Source: Streptomyces sp.
GTDB taxonomy: Bacteria > Actinomycetota > Actinomycetes > Streptomycetales > Streptomycetaceae
Direction of reading: 5' to 3'
Assembly (NCBI RefSeq): GCF_019510245.1
Contig: NZ_JAEKKT010000114.1
Coordinates: 62,001-126,000, forward strand
Length of the DNA: 64,000 nt
This document shows positions 53,910-61,614 of this stretch, piece after piece; position 1 is the stretch's first letter; each line of letters opens with the position of its first letter. Under the pieces are notes generated by a model that did not search any database, was not told the origin of the DNA, and saw only the letters and a list, made by a program, of their open reading frames with translations. Made by a program: the position numbers and the translations under genes.

Positions 53910-54965
53910 TCAGACGGGTGGGGCGAGGCCGAGTTCGCGCTCGCCGAGCGGGGCGAAGAAGCGGTCGACTTCGGTGTCGGCGACCCCGGCGAGGGTGGCC
54001 GGGGACCAGTGCGGGGTGCGGTCCTTGTCGACGACCTGGGCACGGATGCCCTCCACCAGGTCGTGGGTCGTCAGGGCGGCGCAGGAGACGCGGTACTCCT
54101 GGTCCAGGACCCGCTCCAGCGAGCCGAGTCGCCGGGCCCGGCGCAGCGCCGCCAGCGTGACCTTCAGGGCGGTGGGCGACCTGGTGAGCAGGGTGTCCGC
54201 CGTCTCCTTCGCCGCCGGGTCGCCGTGCGCGAGCAGCCGCCGGACGATCTCCTCGACGGTGTCGGCCGCGTAGCAGGTGTCGATCCAGTCCCGGTGCCCG
54301 GCCAACTCCCCGCCGGGCGCCTGCCGTACCTGCCGGGCGAGCGCCTCGGGCACGGGCAGGCCGGCCAGGTCGGCGACGAACGCGGGGATCGAGCCGGACG
54401 GCATGCAGTGGTCGGCGAGTCCGCAGAGCACGGCGTCGGCGGCACCGATCCGGCCGCCGGTCAGGGCGAGATGGGTGCCGAGTTCGCCGGGCGCGCGGCC
54501 GAGCAGGTACGTGCCGCCGACGTCGGGCACGAAGCCGATCCCGGTCTCCGGCATGGCGATCCGCGACCGTTCGGTGGCGATCCGGACGCTGCCGTGCGCC
54601 GAGAGACCGACCCCGCCGCCCATCACGATGCCGTCCATGAGCGCGACGTACGGTTTCGGGTACCGGGCGATGCGGGCGTTGAGGCGGTACTCGTCCCGCC
54701 AGAACGCGGCCGCGGCCGACCCGTCGCCGTCCCGGGCGTCGTCGTGGACGGCGCGGATGTCCCCGCCCGCGCACAGGCCGCGCTCCCCCGCGCCGGTGAG
54801 GACGACGGTCTCGACGGCGGGGTCGTGCTCCCACTCCGTGAGCGCCTCGTCGATGCGGCGCACCATGGCGTGGGACAGCGCGTTGATGGCCTTAGGCCGG
54901 TTGAGCGTGATGTGCGCGGCCCGTCCGTCGACGTGCAGCAGGACGTGTTCCTCGGCGCCGGTCAT
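53910..54965 (-). CDS. 3-hydroxyisobutyryl-CoA hydrolase (crotonase family)
   Basis: 351 residues, the length typical of HIBYL-CoA hydrolases rather than simple enoyl-CoA hydratases. Motifs: LCAGGDIRAVHDDA (CoA site), MDGIVMGGGVGLSAHG (oxyanion hole) and MPETGIGFVPDVGGTYLL, with the catalytic acids of the hydrolase branch. Releases 3-hydroxyisobutyrate from its CoA ester in valine degradation. The start overlaps the remnant tail of an acyl-CoA dehydrogenase (ATGA), the original upstream partner, so this gene may have lost its native promoter. Transcribed towards the riboswitch but ending 78 bases before it. Confidence 0.88.
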   Translation of the reverse strand: MTGAEEHVLLHVDGRAAHITLNRPKAINALSHAMVRRIDEALTEWEHDPAVETVVLTGAGERGLCAGGDIRAVHDDARDGDGSAAAAFWRDEYRLNARIARYPKPYVALMDGIVMGGGVGLSAHGSVRIATERSRIAMPETGIGFVPDVGGTYLLGRAPGELGTHLALTGGRIGAADAVLCGLADHCMPSGSIPAFVADLAGLPVPEALARQVRQAPGGELAGHRDWIDTCYAADTVEEIVRRLLAHGDPAAKETADTLLTRSPTALKVTLAALRRARRLGSLERVLDQEYRVSCAALTTHDLVEGIRAQVVDKDRTPHWSPATLAGVADTEVDRFFAPLGERELGLAPPV

Positions 54966-55030
54966 CCGGACACCTTTGCCGGGCCGCGGGCCGCGATGAG
55001 GCGCATGATCTCTCGGTTCCTTCCAGGACG
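54962..55030 (-). pseudogene. C-terminal relic of an acyl-CoA dehydrogenase
   Basis: About 20 residues survive: VLEGTE in one frame and, after two extra bases, EIMRLIAARGPAKVSG in the next frame. Together they match the usual acyl-CoA dehydrogenase end (EGTNEIMRLI). The stop still overlaps the ATG of the hydrolase gene, showing that both were once one coupled operon. Short, so the call is tentative. Confidence 0.5.
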
Positions 55031-55104
55031 GGTGGACACATGGGTCTGGGACGATCTTCTCGTGTCCGCCGCACAGACCGGTAGCGCCTCCGGGCGGCGG
55101 CGGG

Positions 55105-55330
55105 TCAGAAGGTCAGCACCGGTTTGACGACGTCCTCCTTCGTGCGTGCGACCGCTTCGTCGATCGCGGTGAACGGGAAGGCGGTGACGAGGCGTTCGAC
55201 GGGGAAACGGCCCGCCGCCCGCCGGCCGAGCAGGAGGGGGACGAAGTCGTGCGGGTTCTGGGTGCTGCCGGGACTGCGGGAGACGCTGACGGCACTGCGG
55301 GAGCGATACGGGGACACGCCGACGGCCTTG
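55105..55330 (-). pseudogene. C-terminal fragment of a zinc alcohol dehydrogenase
   Basis: About 60 residues ending TAIDEAVARTKEDVVKPVLTF, preceded by STQNPHDFVPLLLGRRAAGR, read as the last part of an MDR alcohol dehydrogenase. The catalytic and cofactor domains and a start are missing. It lies just downstream of the broken dioxygenase gene on the same strand. Confidence 0.75.
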
Positions 55331-55353
55331 TGACCGGGCGCCGGCCGGGCCCG

Positions 55354-56348
55354 TCAGTCGTCGGGGATCCCGGTGCCGCCGAGCGCGGGGACGGACTTCT
55401 CCGGGTGCAGCAGGGAGCGGGCGCCGAGGCGGAACCGGTCGAGTCTGTCGACGATGGTCTGGCCGACCGGGGTGTGGCCCCAGATGCTGATGCCCTGGTG
55501 GGTGGTGGGCTCCCAGGTCGTCTCGTCGACGACGACGGGGTTCCAGCCGACCTCCCACTCGAAGCCGGAGGGGGTGCGGGCGTAGTAGGAGAGTTCCTTG
55601 TCGTGGGTGTGCCGGCCGACGGACAGGGCCATGTCGAAGCCGAGTTCGTGCACGCGTTGGTAGCTGCGGGCCAGGTCGTCCAGGCTTGCGCACTGGATGT
55701 TGAGGTGCGGACGGGGTCGACGGGCAGGCCGCGGACGGCGGCGACGGCGATGGAGTGGTGGCGTTCGTCGACCCGCAGGAAGCGGATCCTGAGTCTGACG
55801 CCGCTGATGGTCTCGTCGATGTGGTCGGTGAGGCGGGCGTCGAAGACGGTGTGGAAGTAGCCGCGCGTCAGGGCGGGTTTGGCGGAGGTGATGGCGACAT
55901 GCCCCATCCCGAAGTCACCGGTGACCCAGCCGGACGCGAGCATGCGCAGGAGTTGCGTGGAACGGACGGGCGTGATGCAGATCTCCTGGGTGATGCCCTT
56001 GGGGCCGGCGAAGCGGAGCAGGCGTTCGACGCCGCGCAGCGCCGCCTCCTCGGCGGCGCCCACGGCGACGGGGACGCCGTGGGCGCGGACCCGGGCCTCG
56101 ACCTGCTCGAAAGCGATGTGGTCGTCGAGGTGCCAGCCGACGGCGACGACGTCCTCGGCGGGCCCGCGCCGCAGCAGGAAGCGGCACTCGTGGTCGTCGA
56201 GGCGGAAGCGCATCAGGTCGCGGGAGAGGTCGTCGTGGTGCATGCCGATGGCGTCGGTGCCGAACCGGCGCCAGTCGGCGAACCGCTGCGTCTCGACGAC
56301 CAGGTGACCCAGGTGCACGGAGCCGAAGACGTCGGGTTGGGGGGTCAT
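55354..56348 (-). pseudogene. frameshifted extradiol ring-cleavage dioxygenase (VOC family)
   Basis: From ATG 56348 (MTPQPDVFGSVHLGHLVVET) the frame encodes two VOC-type modules, through GMGHVAITSAKPALTRGYF and HSIAVAAVRGLPVDPVRT. Near 55700-55710 the frame breaks: the true continuation LNIQCASLDDLARSYQRVHE, then KELSYYARTPSGFEWEVGW, lies in another frame and ends at 55354. Both halves together match 2,3-dihydroxybiphenyl/HsaC-type dioxygenases of about 300-330 residues with their iron ligands (HLGH, GHVA, FEWE). A small deletion best explains the shift; a sequencing error is the alternative. The start overlaps the hydrolase fragment by ATGA. Confidence 0.85.
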
Positions 56349-56553
56349 CGGCGGCCTGCCAGGAAGTCCGTGCACAGGCCGTTGAACAGTTCGGCACGCT
56401 CCCACTGCACCCAGTGCCCGGTGTTCGCGACCGTGTACAGGTCGCAGTTGGGCATGCGGTCGGCCAGCATCCGGCCGCCGGAGGGCCGGTTGACCTTGTC
56501 CGCGGCGCCCCACAGCACCAGGGTCGGCACCGGCAGGCGTCGCAGGCGCCGGT
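56345..56553 (-). pseudogene. C-terminal fragment of a ring-cleavage-product hydrolase
   Basis: About 68 residues: LRRLPVPTLVLWGAADKVNR with the family aspartate, then ANTGHWVQWERAELFNGLCT with the catalytic His, ending FLAGRR. This is the C-terminus of a BphD/HsaD-type alpha/beta-hydrolase that works after the extradiol dioxygenase. The nucleophile half is gone; homology stops abruptly near 56553, where plus-strand amidohydrolase sequence begins. Confidence 0.8.
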
Positions 56554-56796
56554 CGCGACTGGCCGTTCGCACCGGCCGCCGCGGGCCAGTACTTCGCCAA
56601 CGGACTGGACAGCGGCGTCGACGCCGGCACCCTCGCGGCCGTCGACCGGGGCAACGCGGAAGTGCTCTTCCCCCGCCTGGCACAGGCCCGCGTCCCGGCC
56701 GCCGCCCCGCGTCCGTTCCCGGCACGGCTGCGGCAGTCCCTACGGCGTGCCGGTGCCCGCGCCTTCTTCAGGCTGGTCCAGCCCGGCACCGACTGA
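56551..56796 (+). pseudogene. C-terminal fragment of an amidohydrolase
   Basis: About 81 residues without a start. GRDWPFAPAAAGQYFANGLD matches the (S)DWPFAP motif and helices near the end of metal-dependent amidohydrolase-2 proteins, followed by LAAVDRGNAEVLFPRLAQAR. It opens exactly where the minus-strand hydrolase relic ends, so this is a rearrangement junction. Confidence 0.65.
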
Positions 56797-56870
56797 GCGG
56801 CTCCTCGGGAGGTCCGGTGAACCGGCAGGGAACTCTTGGTCACGGGTTTCCCTGGACGGCCGTTCGAGTA

Positions 56871-56888
56871 CAAAGGGCTGCCTAACAT
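56871..56888. promoter_or_regulatory. weak candidate iron box upstream of efeO
   Basis: On the minus strand the bases read TTAGGCAGCCCTTTG, sharing the TTAGGC...CC core of DmdR/IdeR (DtxR-family) boxes, about 40 bases before the efeO start. Only about 9 of 14 positions fit. Confidence 0.3.
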
Positions 56889-56926
56889 GAGGCGATCACG
56901 AACGGTACGAACCCCGGGAGCTCGGG

Positions 56927-58123
56927 ATGGTGTTGTCCGGCCTCAGCTGGAGGTCGTTGCGTCCCTGGACGGTCGTCGGTGTCGCCGTCGTGTGCCTGGT
57001 GGCCGGGGTGCTGGCGCTCACGCACGACTCACGCCCCGCGCACGCCGAACCGGCCACGCTGCCGCACACCACCGTGGAGGTGTCCGCAAGCCGCTGCGGC
57101 CGGGGCTGGGGCGCGCCGGTTCCCGGTGTCCAGGTCTTCGACCTGCACAACCCGACCGACGGCGCCGCCGAGGTGCTCCTGGAGGACCCGAAGAGCCAGG
57201 CCGTGTACGGCGAGGTCGAGGACGTCGGGCCCGGAACGACCCGGGAGCTGACCGTCCGGCTCGGCAAGGGCGCGTACGCGTTCAAGTGCGTGCCCGACGA
57301 CGCCGACGCCGTCACCGGGCCGATCGTCCGGATCGCCAGGGGCGGCAGCGGCCCGGCCGCGGCCCCGGTCACCGAGCACGACCTGATCCCGCCGGCGCTC
57401 GCCTACCAGAAGTGGGTCGGCGGCGGCCTGTCCGACGTCGTACGGCTGACGACCACCCTGCGGGACGCGATCGACCGCAGTGATCTCGCCGCCGCCCGCA
57501 CCGCCTGGCTGCCGGCGCACCTGGAGTACGAGCGGCTGGGCGCCGCGTACGACGCCTTCGGCGACGCCGACGGCGCGATCGACGGCACCGACGCGGGGCT
57601 GCCCGGCGGCGTGCACGACAAGGACTTCACCGGCTTCCACCGCATCGAGTACGGCCTGTGGCACGGCGAGTCCGCCGCCGGCCTGCGCGGCCCGGCCACC
57701 GGCCTGGTGAAGGCGGTCACCGCGCTGCGGGACGGCTGGGCACAGACCCGGATGGACCCCGCCCAGCTGGGGCTGCGGGCGCACGAGATCCTGGAGAACA
57801 CGGTGCAGTTCGAGCTGACCGGCCGTACCGACTACGGCAGCGGCAGCAACCTCGCCACCGCCCGCGCCAACCTGGACGGCACCGTGGAGGTCATGTCCCG
57901 GCTGCACCCGCTGCTCGCCACCCGGTACGCGGATCTGGCCGGGCTCGAGGGCGGGTTGAAGCAGGCGGGCACGGTGCTCGACGGCTTCGGCCTCGGCGGC
58001 ACCTGGACACCGCTGGACAAACTCGGTCACCGGCAGCGGGAGGACGTCGACGCCGTCCTCGGCGACCTGGTGGAGCGGCTGGCGTCGGTGGCGACCCTGT
58101 GCGATCCGCGGAGGACGGCATGA
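56927..58123 (+). CDS. efeO: iron uptake protein EfeO (cupredoxin + M75/imelysin)
   Basis: 398 residues. One N-terminal membrane/signal segment ([16 protein letters not shown]). Residues about 40-140 are a cupredoxin-like domain. The rest is the helical M75 domain with its HxxE metal motif in [14 protein letters not shown]. Extracytoplasmic partner of the EfeU ferrous iron permease. Coupled to efeB by an ATGA overlap. The efeU gene is absent on both sides within the window; upstream are only gene relics. Confidence 0.92.
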   Translation: MVLSGLSWRSLRPWTVVGVAVVCLVAGVLALTHDSRPAHAEPATLPHTTVEVSASRCGRGWGAPVPGVQVFDLHNPTDGAAEVLLEDPKSQAVYGEVEDVGPGTTRELTVRLGKGAYAFKCVPDDADAVTGPIVRIARGGSGPAAAPVTEHDLIPPALAYQKWVGGGLSDVVRLTTTLRDAIDRSDLAAARTAWLPAHLEYERLGAAYDAFGDADGAIDGTDAGLPGGVHDKDFTGFHRIEYGLWHGESAAGLRGPATGLVKAVTALRDGWAQTRMDPAQLGLRAHEILENTVQFELTGRTDYGSGSNLATARANLDGTVEVMSRLHPLLATRYADLAGLEGGLKQAGTVLDGFGLGGTWTPLDKLGHRQREDVDAVLGDLVERLASVATLCDPRRTA

Positions 58124-59352
58124 GCGCGAACGAGACGGCCGGCAGGGGCGGAGTGGGCCGCCGCGGGTTCCTGCGCGGCGCGGCCCTCGCGGGGGCCGGG
58201 CTGGCCGCCGGCGGCGCGGCCGCCCCTGCCCCGGATACCGCCACCCCGGGCACGGTCGCTCCGTTCCACGGTGCCCGCCAGCAGTCAGCGATCGCCGCAC
58301 CCCGCCGGACGACCGTGTTCACGTCCTTCGACGTCACCGCCGGGAGCCGCGCCGAGCTGACCGAACTGCTGCACACGCTCACCGACCGCGCCCGTTTCCT
58401 GACCTCGGGCGGCACCCCGGACCCGGTCGGCATCACCGCCCCGCCCGCCGACTCGGGCGTCCTCGGTGAGAAGGTGCCGTCCGGTGCGCTGGCGGTGACC
58501 GTCGGCGTCGGCGGCTCGCTCTTCGACGACCGCTTCGGGCTCGGGAAACTGAGACCGCGTCGGCTCACGACGATGCCGGCGTTCCCGGACGACGACCTGC
58601 GGCCCGAGTGGTGCCACGGCGACCTCAGTTTGCAGTTGCACGCGGACGACACGGACACCGTGCTGCACGCACTGCGCGACATCGCCCGGCACACCCGGGG
58701 CGGCATGCAGGTCCGCTGGCGGCTGGACGGCTTCACCAGCCCGCCCCGCCCGTCCGGCACCCCGCGCAACCTGCTGGGCTTCAAGGACGGCACCGCCAAC
58801 CCGGAGACCACCAGCGCCCGGGAGATGGACCGCCTGGTGTGGGTCGGCAAGGACTCCGGCGAGCCGGAGTGGGCGGTCGGCGGCAGCTACCAGGTGGTCC
58901 GGCTGATCCGCATGCTGGTGGAGTTCTGGGACCGGGTCTCGCTCAGCGAGCAGGAGCGGATGTTCGGGCGTTCCCGTGAGTCCGGGGCGCCTCTGGACGG
59001 CAACGCCGAGCACGACACGCCTGATTACGCCGACGACCCGAAGGGCGACGTCATCCCGCTGGACGCGCACATCCGGCTGGCCAACCCGCGCACCCCGGCC
59101 ACCGCCGACCAGCGCCTCCTGCGCCGCGCCTACAACTACGACCGAGGCATGGACAGCAACGGCAACCTCGACATGGGCCTGCTGTTCTGCTGCTACCAGC
59201 AGGACCTGGCCCGGCAGTTCGAGACCGTGCAGAAGCGGCTGGCCGGCGAACCGCTGGTCGACTACGTCTCGCCGTTCGGCGGCGGCTACTTCTTCGCCCT
59301 GCCCGGGGTCCGGGACCGCGACGACTGGTACGGACGCGCTCTGCTCGGCTGA
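58120..59352 (+). CDS. efeB: Tat-exported Dyp-type heme peroxidase EfeB
   Basis: 410 residues. Twin-arginine signal [20 protein letters not shown]. The peroxidase domain has the GxxDG motif in [14 protein letters not shown], the proximal histidine region [10 protein letters not shown], and the C-terminal [11 protein letters not shown]. Exported folded with heme, it oxidises ferrous iron or releases iron from heme for EfeUO. Overlaps efeO by four bases. Confidence 0.94.
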   Translation: MSANETAGRGGVGRRGFLRGAALAGAGLAAGGAAAPAPDTATPGTVAPFHGARQQSAIAAPRRTTVFTSFDVTAGSRAELTELLHTLTDRARFLTSGGTPDPVGITAPPADSGVLGEKVPSGALAVTVGVGGSLFDDRFGLGKLRPRRLTTMPAFPDDDLRPEWCHGDLSLQLHADDTDTVLHALRDIARHTRGGMQVRWRLDGFTSPPRPSGTPRNLLGFKDGTANPETTSAREMDRLVWVGKDSGEPEWAVGGSYQVVRLIRMLVEFWDRVSLSEQERMFGRSRESGAPLDGNAEHDTPDYADDPKGDVIPLDAHIRLANPRTPATADQRLLRRAYNYDRGMDSNGNLDMGLLFCCYQQDLARQFETVQKRLAGEPLVDYVSPFGGGYFFALPGVRDRDDWYGRALLG

Positions 59353-59392
59353 GCTTGTTCGAACAACTCCTGGACAATTCCGTAGCCCGAAC

Positions 59393-59447
59393 GGTCAATA
59401 CACAGTCAAGATTTGCCCCAGCATCCCTGACCCGGAGTTCATTCACC
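59393..59447 (+). promoter_or_regulatory. candidate PHO box (PhoP direct repeats)
   Basis: Eleven-base units GGTCAATACAC (59393), AGTCAAGATTT (59404), CCTGACCCGGA (59426) and GTTCATTCACC (59437) keep a strict 11-base register, with one poor unit at 59415. They resemble Streptomyces PhoP units (GTTCACC-like) and precede a secreted phosphoesterase by about 90 bases. Confidence 0.45.
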
Positions 59448-59538
59448 CGCCATCATGGCTCCGCCGGAGCGCCGGGAAGCGGGCGAAGCATCCCTGGCTG
59501 TACGACGCAGTGACGTTCATGCCCGGAGGGGAACCAGC

Positions 59539-61371
59539 ATGGCCAGCACAGGAAGACGAACGGCGACGAGGAGCCTCGGCGCTCTCGCGGGGGCCGCCGC
59601 GCTCACGGTCCTCGGAGGCACCGCGCCCAGCTGGGCCGCCGTACCCGCCGGGCACGGCGGCGGCTCGTCGACCGCGACCCCGATCAAGCACGTGGTCGTG
59701 CTGTTCGACGAGAACATCTCCTTCGACCACTACTTCGCGACCTACCCGAAGGCCGCGAACACCGACGGCACGAAGTTCACGGCGTCCAAGAAGACCCCGA
59801 AGGACATCGACACCGTCGCGCACGCCGGGCTGCTGACGAAGAACCCGAACCAGTACGCGCCCAAGCGGCTCTCCCCGTCGCAGGCGATGACCTGCGACCA
59901 GAACCATTCCTACGGGCCCGAGCAGCTGGCCTACGACGGCGGCAAGGCCGACCAGTTCGTGCAGAACACCGAGGTCGACAAGTGCTCCGGCGGCCTGTTC
60001 GGCGAGCCGGGCCTGGTCATGGACTACTACGACGGCAACACCGTCACCGGTCTGTGGAACTACGCCCAGCAGTACGCCCTGAACGACCGCGCCTACAGCT
60101 CGGTCTACGGCCCCTCCACGCCCGGCGCGCTCAACCTGGTCTCGGGCCAGACGCACGGCGCGATCTCCGTGGACCCGGTCACCGGCAAGCAGACGTCGAC
60201 CCCGGACTCGTACGCCATCGCCTCCCCGAACGCCAAGGGCGTCGGCACGGTGGTCAACGACCCCGACCCGGCCTACGACGACTGCTCCGACAAGGACCAC
60301 ACCAGCACCAGCGCGCTGGCGGCGCTGCAGGGCAGGAACATCGGTGACCTGCTCAACTCCAAGCACGTGACGTGGGGCTGGTTCCAGGGCGGCTTCCGTC
60401 CCTCGACCGCCTACAACGGCACGTCCGGCTCCTACGCCAAGTGCGACACCACGCACACCAACGTCGGCGGCGCCTCGGTGGTCGACTACAGCCCGCACCA
60501 CAACCCGTTCTCGTACTACAAGTCGACGTCCAACCCGCATCACGTGGCGCCGAAGAACGTGAACGAGATCGGTCACAACGGCCGGGCGAACCACAACTAC
60601 GACCTGACCGACTTCACCGCGGTCGCCAAGGCGGGCAAGCTCCCGGCCGTCAGCTTCCTCAAGGCCGGTGAGTACCAGGACGGCCACGCCGGCTACTCCG
60701 ACCCGATCGACGAGCAGCACTTCCTCGTCAACGAGATCAACACCATCCAGAGCTCGCCGCAGTGGAAGTCCACCGCGATCGTCGTCGCCTACGACGACTC
60801 CGACGGCTGGTACGACCACGCCTACGCCAAGCCGCGCAACGGCTCCAAGGACACCACGGTCGGCTCCAACGGCAAGGCCCTCGACAGTGCCGCCTGCCAG
60901 TCCGGTCCGGCCGCGTCCGGCGGCTACGCCGACCGCTGCGGCCCCGGCACCCGGCAGCCGCTGCTGGTCATCTCGCCGTACAGCAAGGTGAACAAGGTCG
61001 ACCACACCCAGACCGACCAGTCCTCCATCACCCGCTTCATCGAGGACAACTGGCGCACCGGCCGCGTCGGCGACCACTCCTTCGACGCGACCGCGGGCTC
61101 GCTGACCAACATGTTCGACTTCCGGCACCCGAACAACAAGCAGGTGCTGCTGAACTCGGACGGCTCCGTCAGGCACGTCGGCCCGATCCGTCACGTCTCC
61201 GCGGTGACCACCCACATCACCCCGGGCCCGGCGATGGTGAACACGGCCGCGACGACCGGCTCCGGCCAGTTCCCGGCCCTTCCGGTCAGCCTCGGCGCGG
61301 GCGCGCTGGTGGCCGCCGGCGCCACCGGCACGTACCTGACGCTCCGCCGCAGGCAGCGCACCGGCGCCTGA
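59539..61371 (+). CDS. secreted phosphoesterase (phospholipase C/acid phosphatase family)
   Basis: 610 residues from ATG 59539 behind GGAGGGGAACC. Signal peptide (RSLGALAGAAALTVLGGTAP). The PF04185-type phosphoesterase core begins HVVVLFDENISFDHYFATYP, with TCDQNHSYGPEQ, NEIGHNGRANHNYDLTDFTA and VAYDDSDGWYDHAY as metal and active-site segments. The C-terminus ends in a membrane span and basic tail (LGAGALVAAGATGTYLTLRR), so it may stay attached to the membrane. Hydrolyses phosphate esters or phospholipids outside the cell. Regulation by phosphate is suggested by the PHO-box-like repeats upstream. Confidence 0.9.
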   Translation: MASTGRRTATRSLGALAGAAALTVLGGTAPSWAAVPAGHGGGSSTATPIKHVVVLFDENISFDHYFATYPKAANTDGTKFTASKKTPKDIDTVAHAGLLTKNPNQYAPKRLSPSQAMTCDQNHSYGPEQLAYDGGKADQFVQNTEVDKCSGGLFGEPGLVMDYYDGNTVTGLWNYAQQYALNDRAYSSVYGPSTPGALNLVSGQTHGAISVDPVTGKQTSTPDSYAIASPNAKGVGTVVNDPDPAYDDCSDKDHTSTSALAALQGRNIGDLLNSKHVTWGWFQGGFRPSTAYNGTSGSYAKCDTTHTNVGGASVVDYSPHHNPFSYYKSTSNPHHVAPKNVNEIGHNGRANHNYDLTDFTAVAKAGKLPAVSFLKAGEYQDGHAGYSDPIDEQHFLVNEINTIQSSPQWKSTAIVVAYDDSDGWYDHAYAKPRNGSKDTTVGSNGKALDSAACQSGPAASGGYADRCGPGTRQPLLVISPYSKVNKVDHTQTDQSSITRFIEDNWRTGRVGDHSFDATAGSLTNMFDFRHPNNKQVLLNSDGSVRHVGPIRHVSAVTTHITPGPAMVNTAATTGSGQFPALPVSLGAGALVAAGATGTYLTLRRRQRTGA

Positions 61372-61389
61372 CGCCGGCCCCGCCCTGAC

Positions 61390-61429
61390 CCGCTCGGCAC
61401 GGTCCCCCTCCCCGGACCGTGCCGAGCGG
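61390..61429. terminator. strong hairpin terminator after the phosphoesterase gene
   Basis: Perfect 16-base-pair stem (61390-61405 with 61414-61429), 8-base loop CCCTCCCC, followed by CGTTTC. It begins 18 bases after the stop codon. Confidence 0.9.
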
Positions 61430-61614
61430 CGTTTCGCATCCGCACGGGCGGCCGCCGGGCAGGGCGGCACCGGACGGCCCCGGGCCCCCGAGCGGCTCGC
61501 AGGGTGTTGTCCGCCGCAGCCGCCTTCGGGTACCCGGGGGCGACGGCGGTCCGTGCGGTTGTCGTCCGCCGTGCGGCACGGGATGCTGAGGGAGCACGGA
61601 GGGAAGCGGTGCCC

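Noticed and set aside
53763..55127. A 454-codon plus-strand frame across the riboswitch
   Set aside because: It is antisense to the cobalamin riboswitch and the hydrolase gene and shows no family motif.
59355..59366. Palindrome TTGTTCGAACAA as a LexA box
   Set aside because: Actinobacterial LexA sites have TCGAAC-4-GTTCGA; here the halves are in the opposite order, and it lies directly after the efeB stop.
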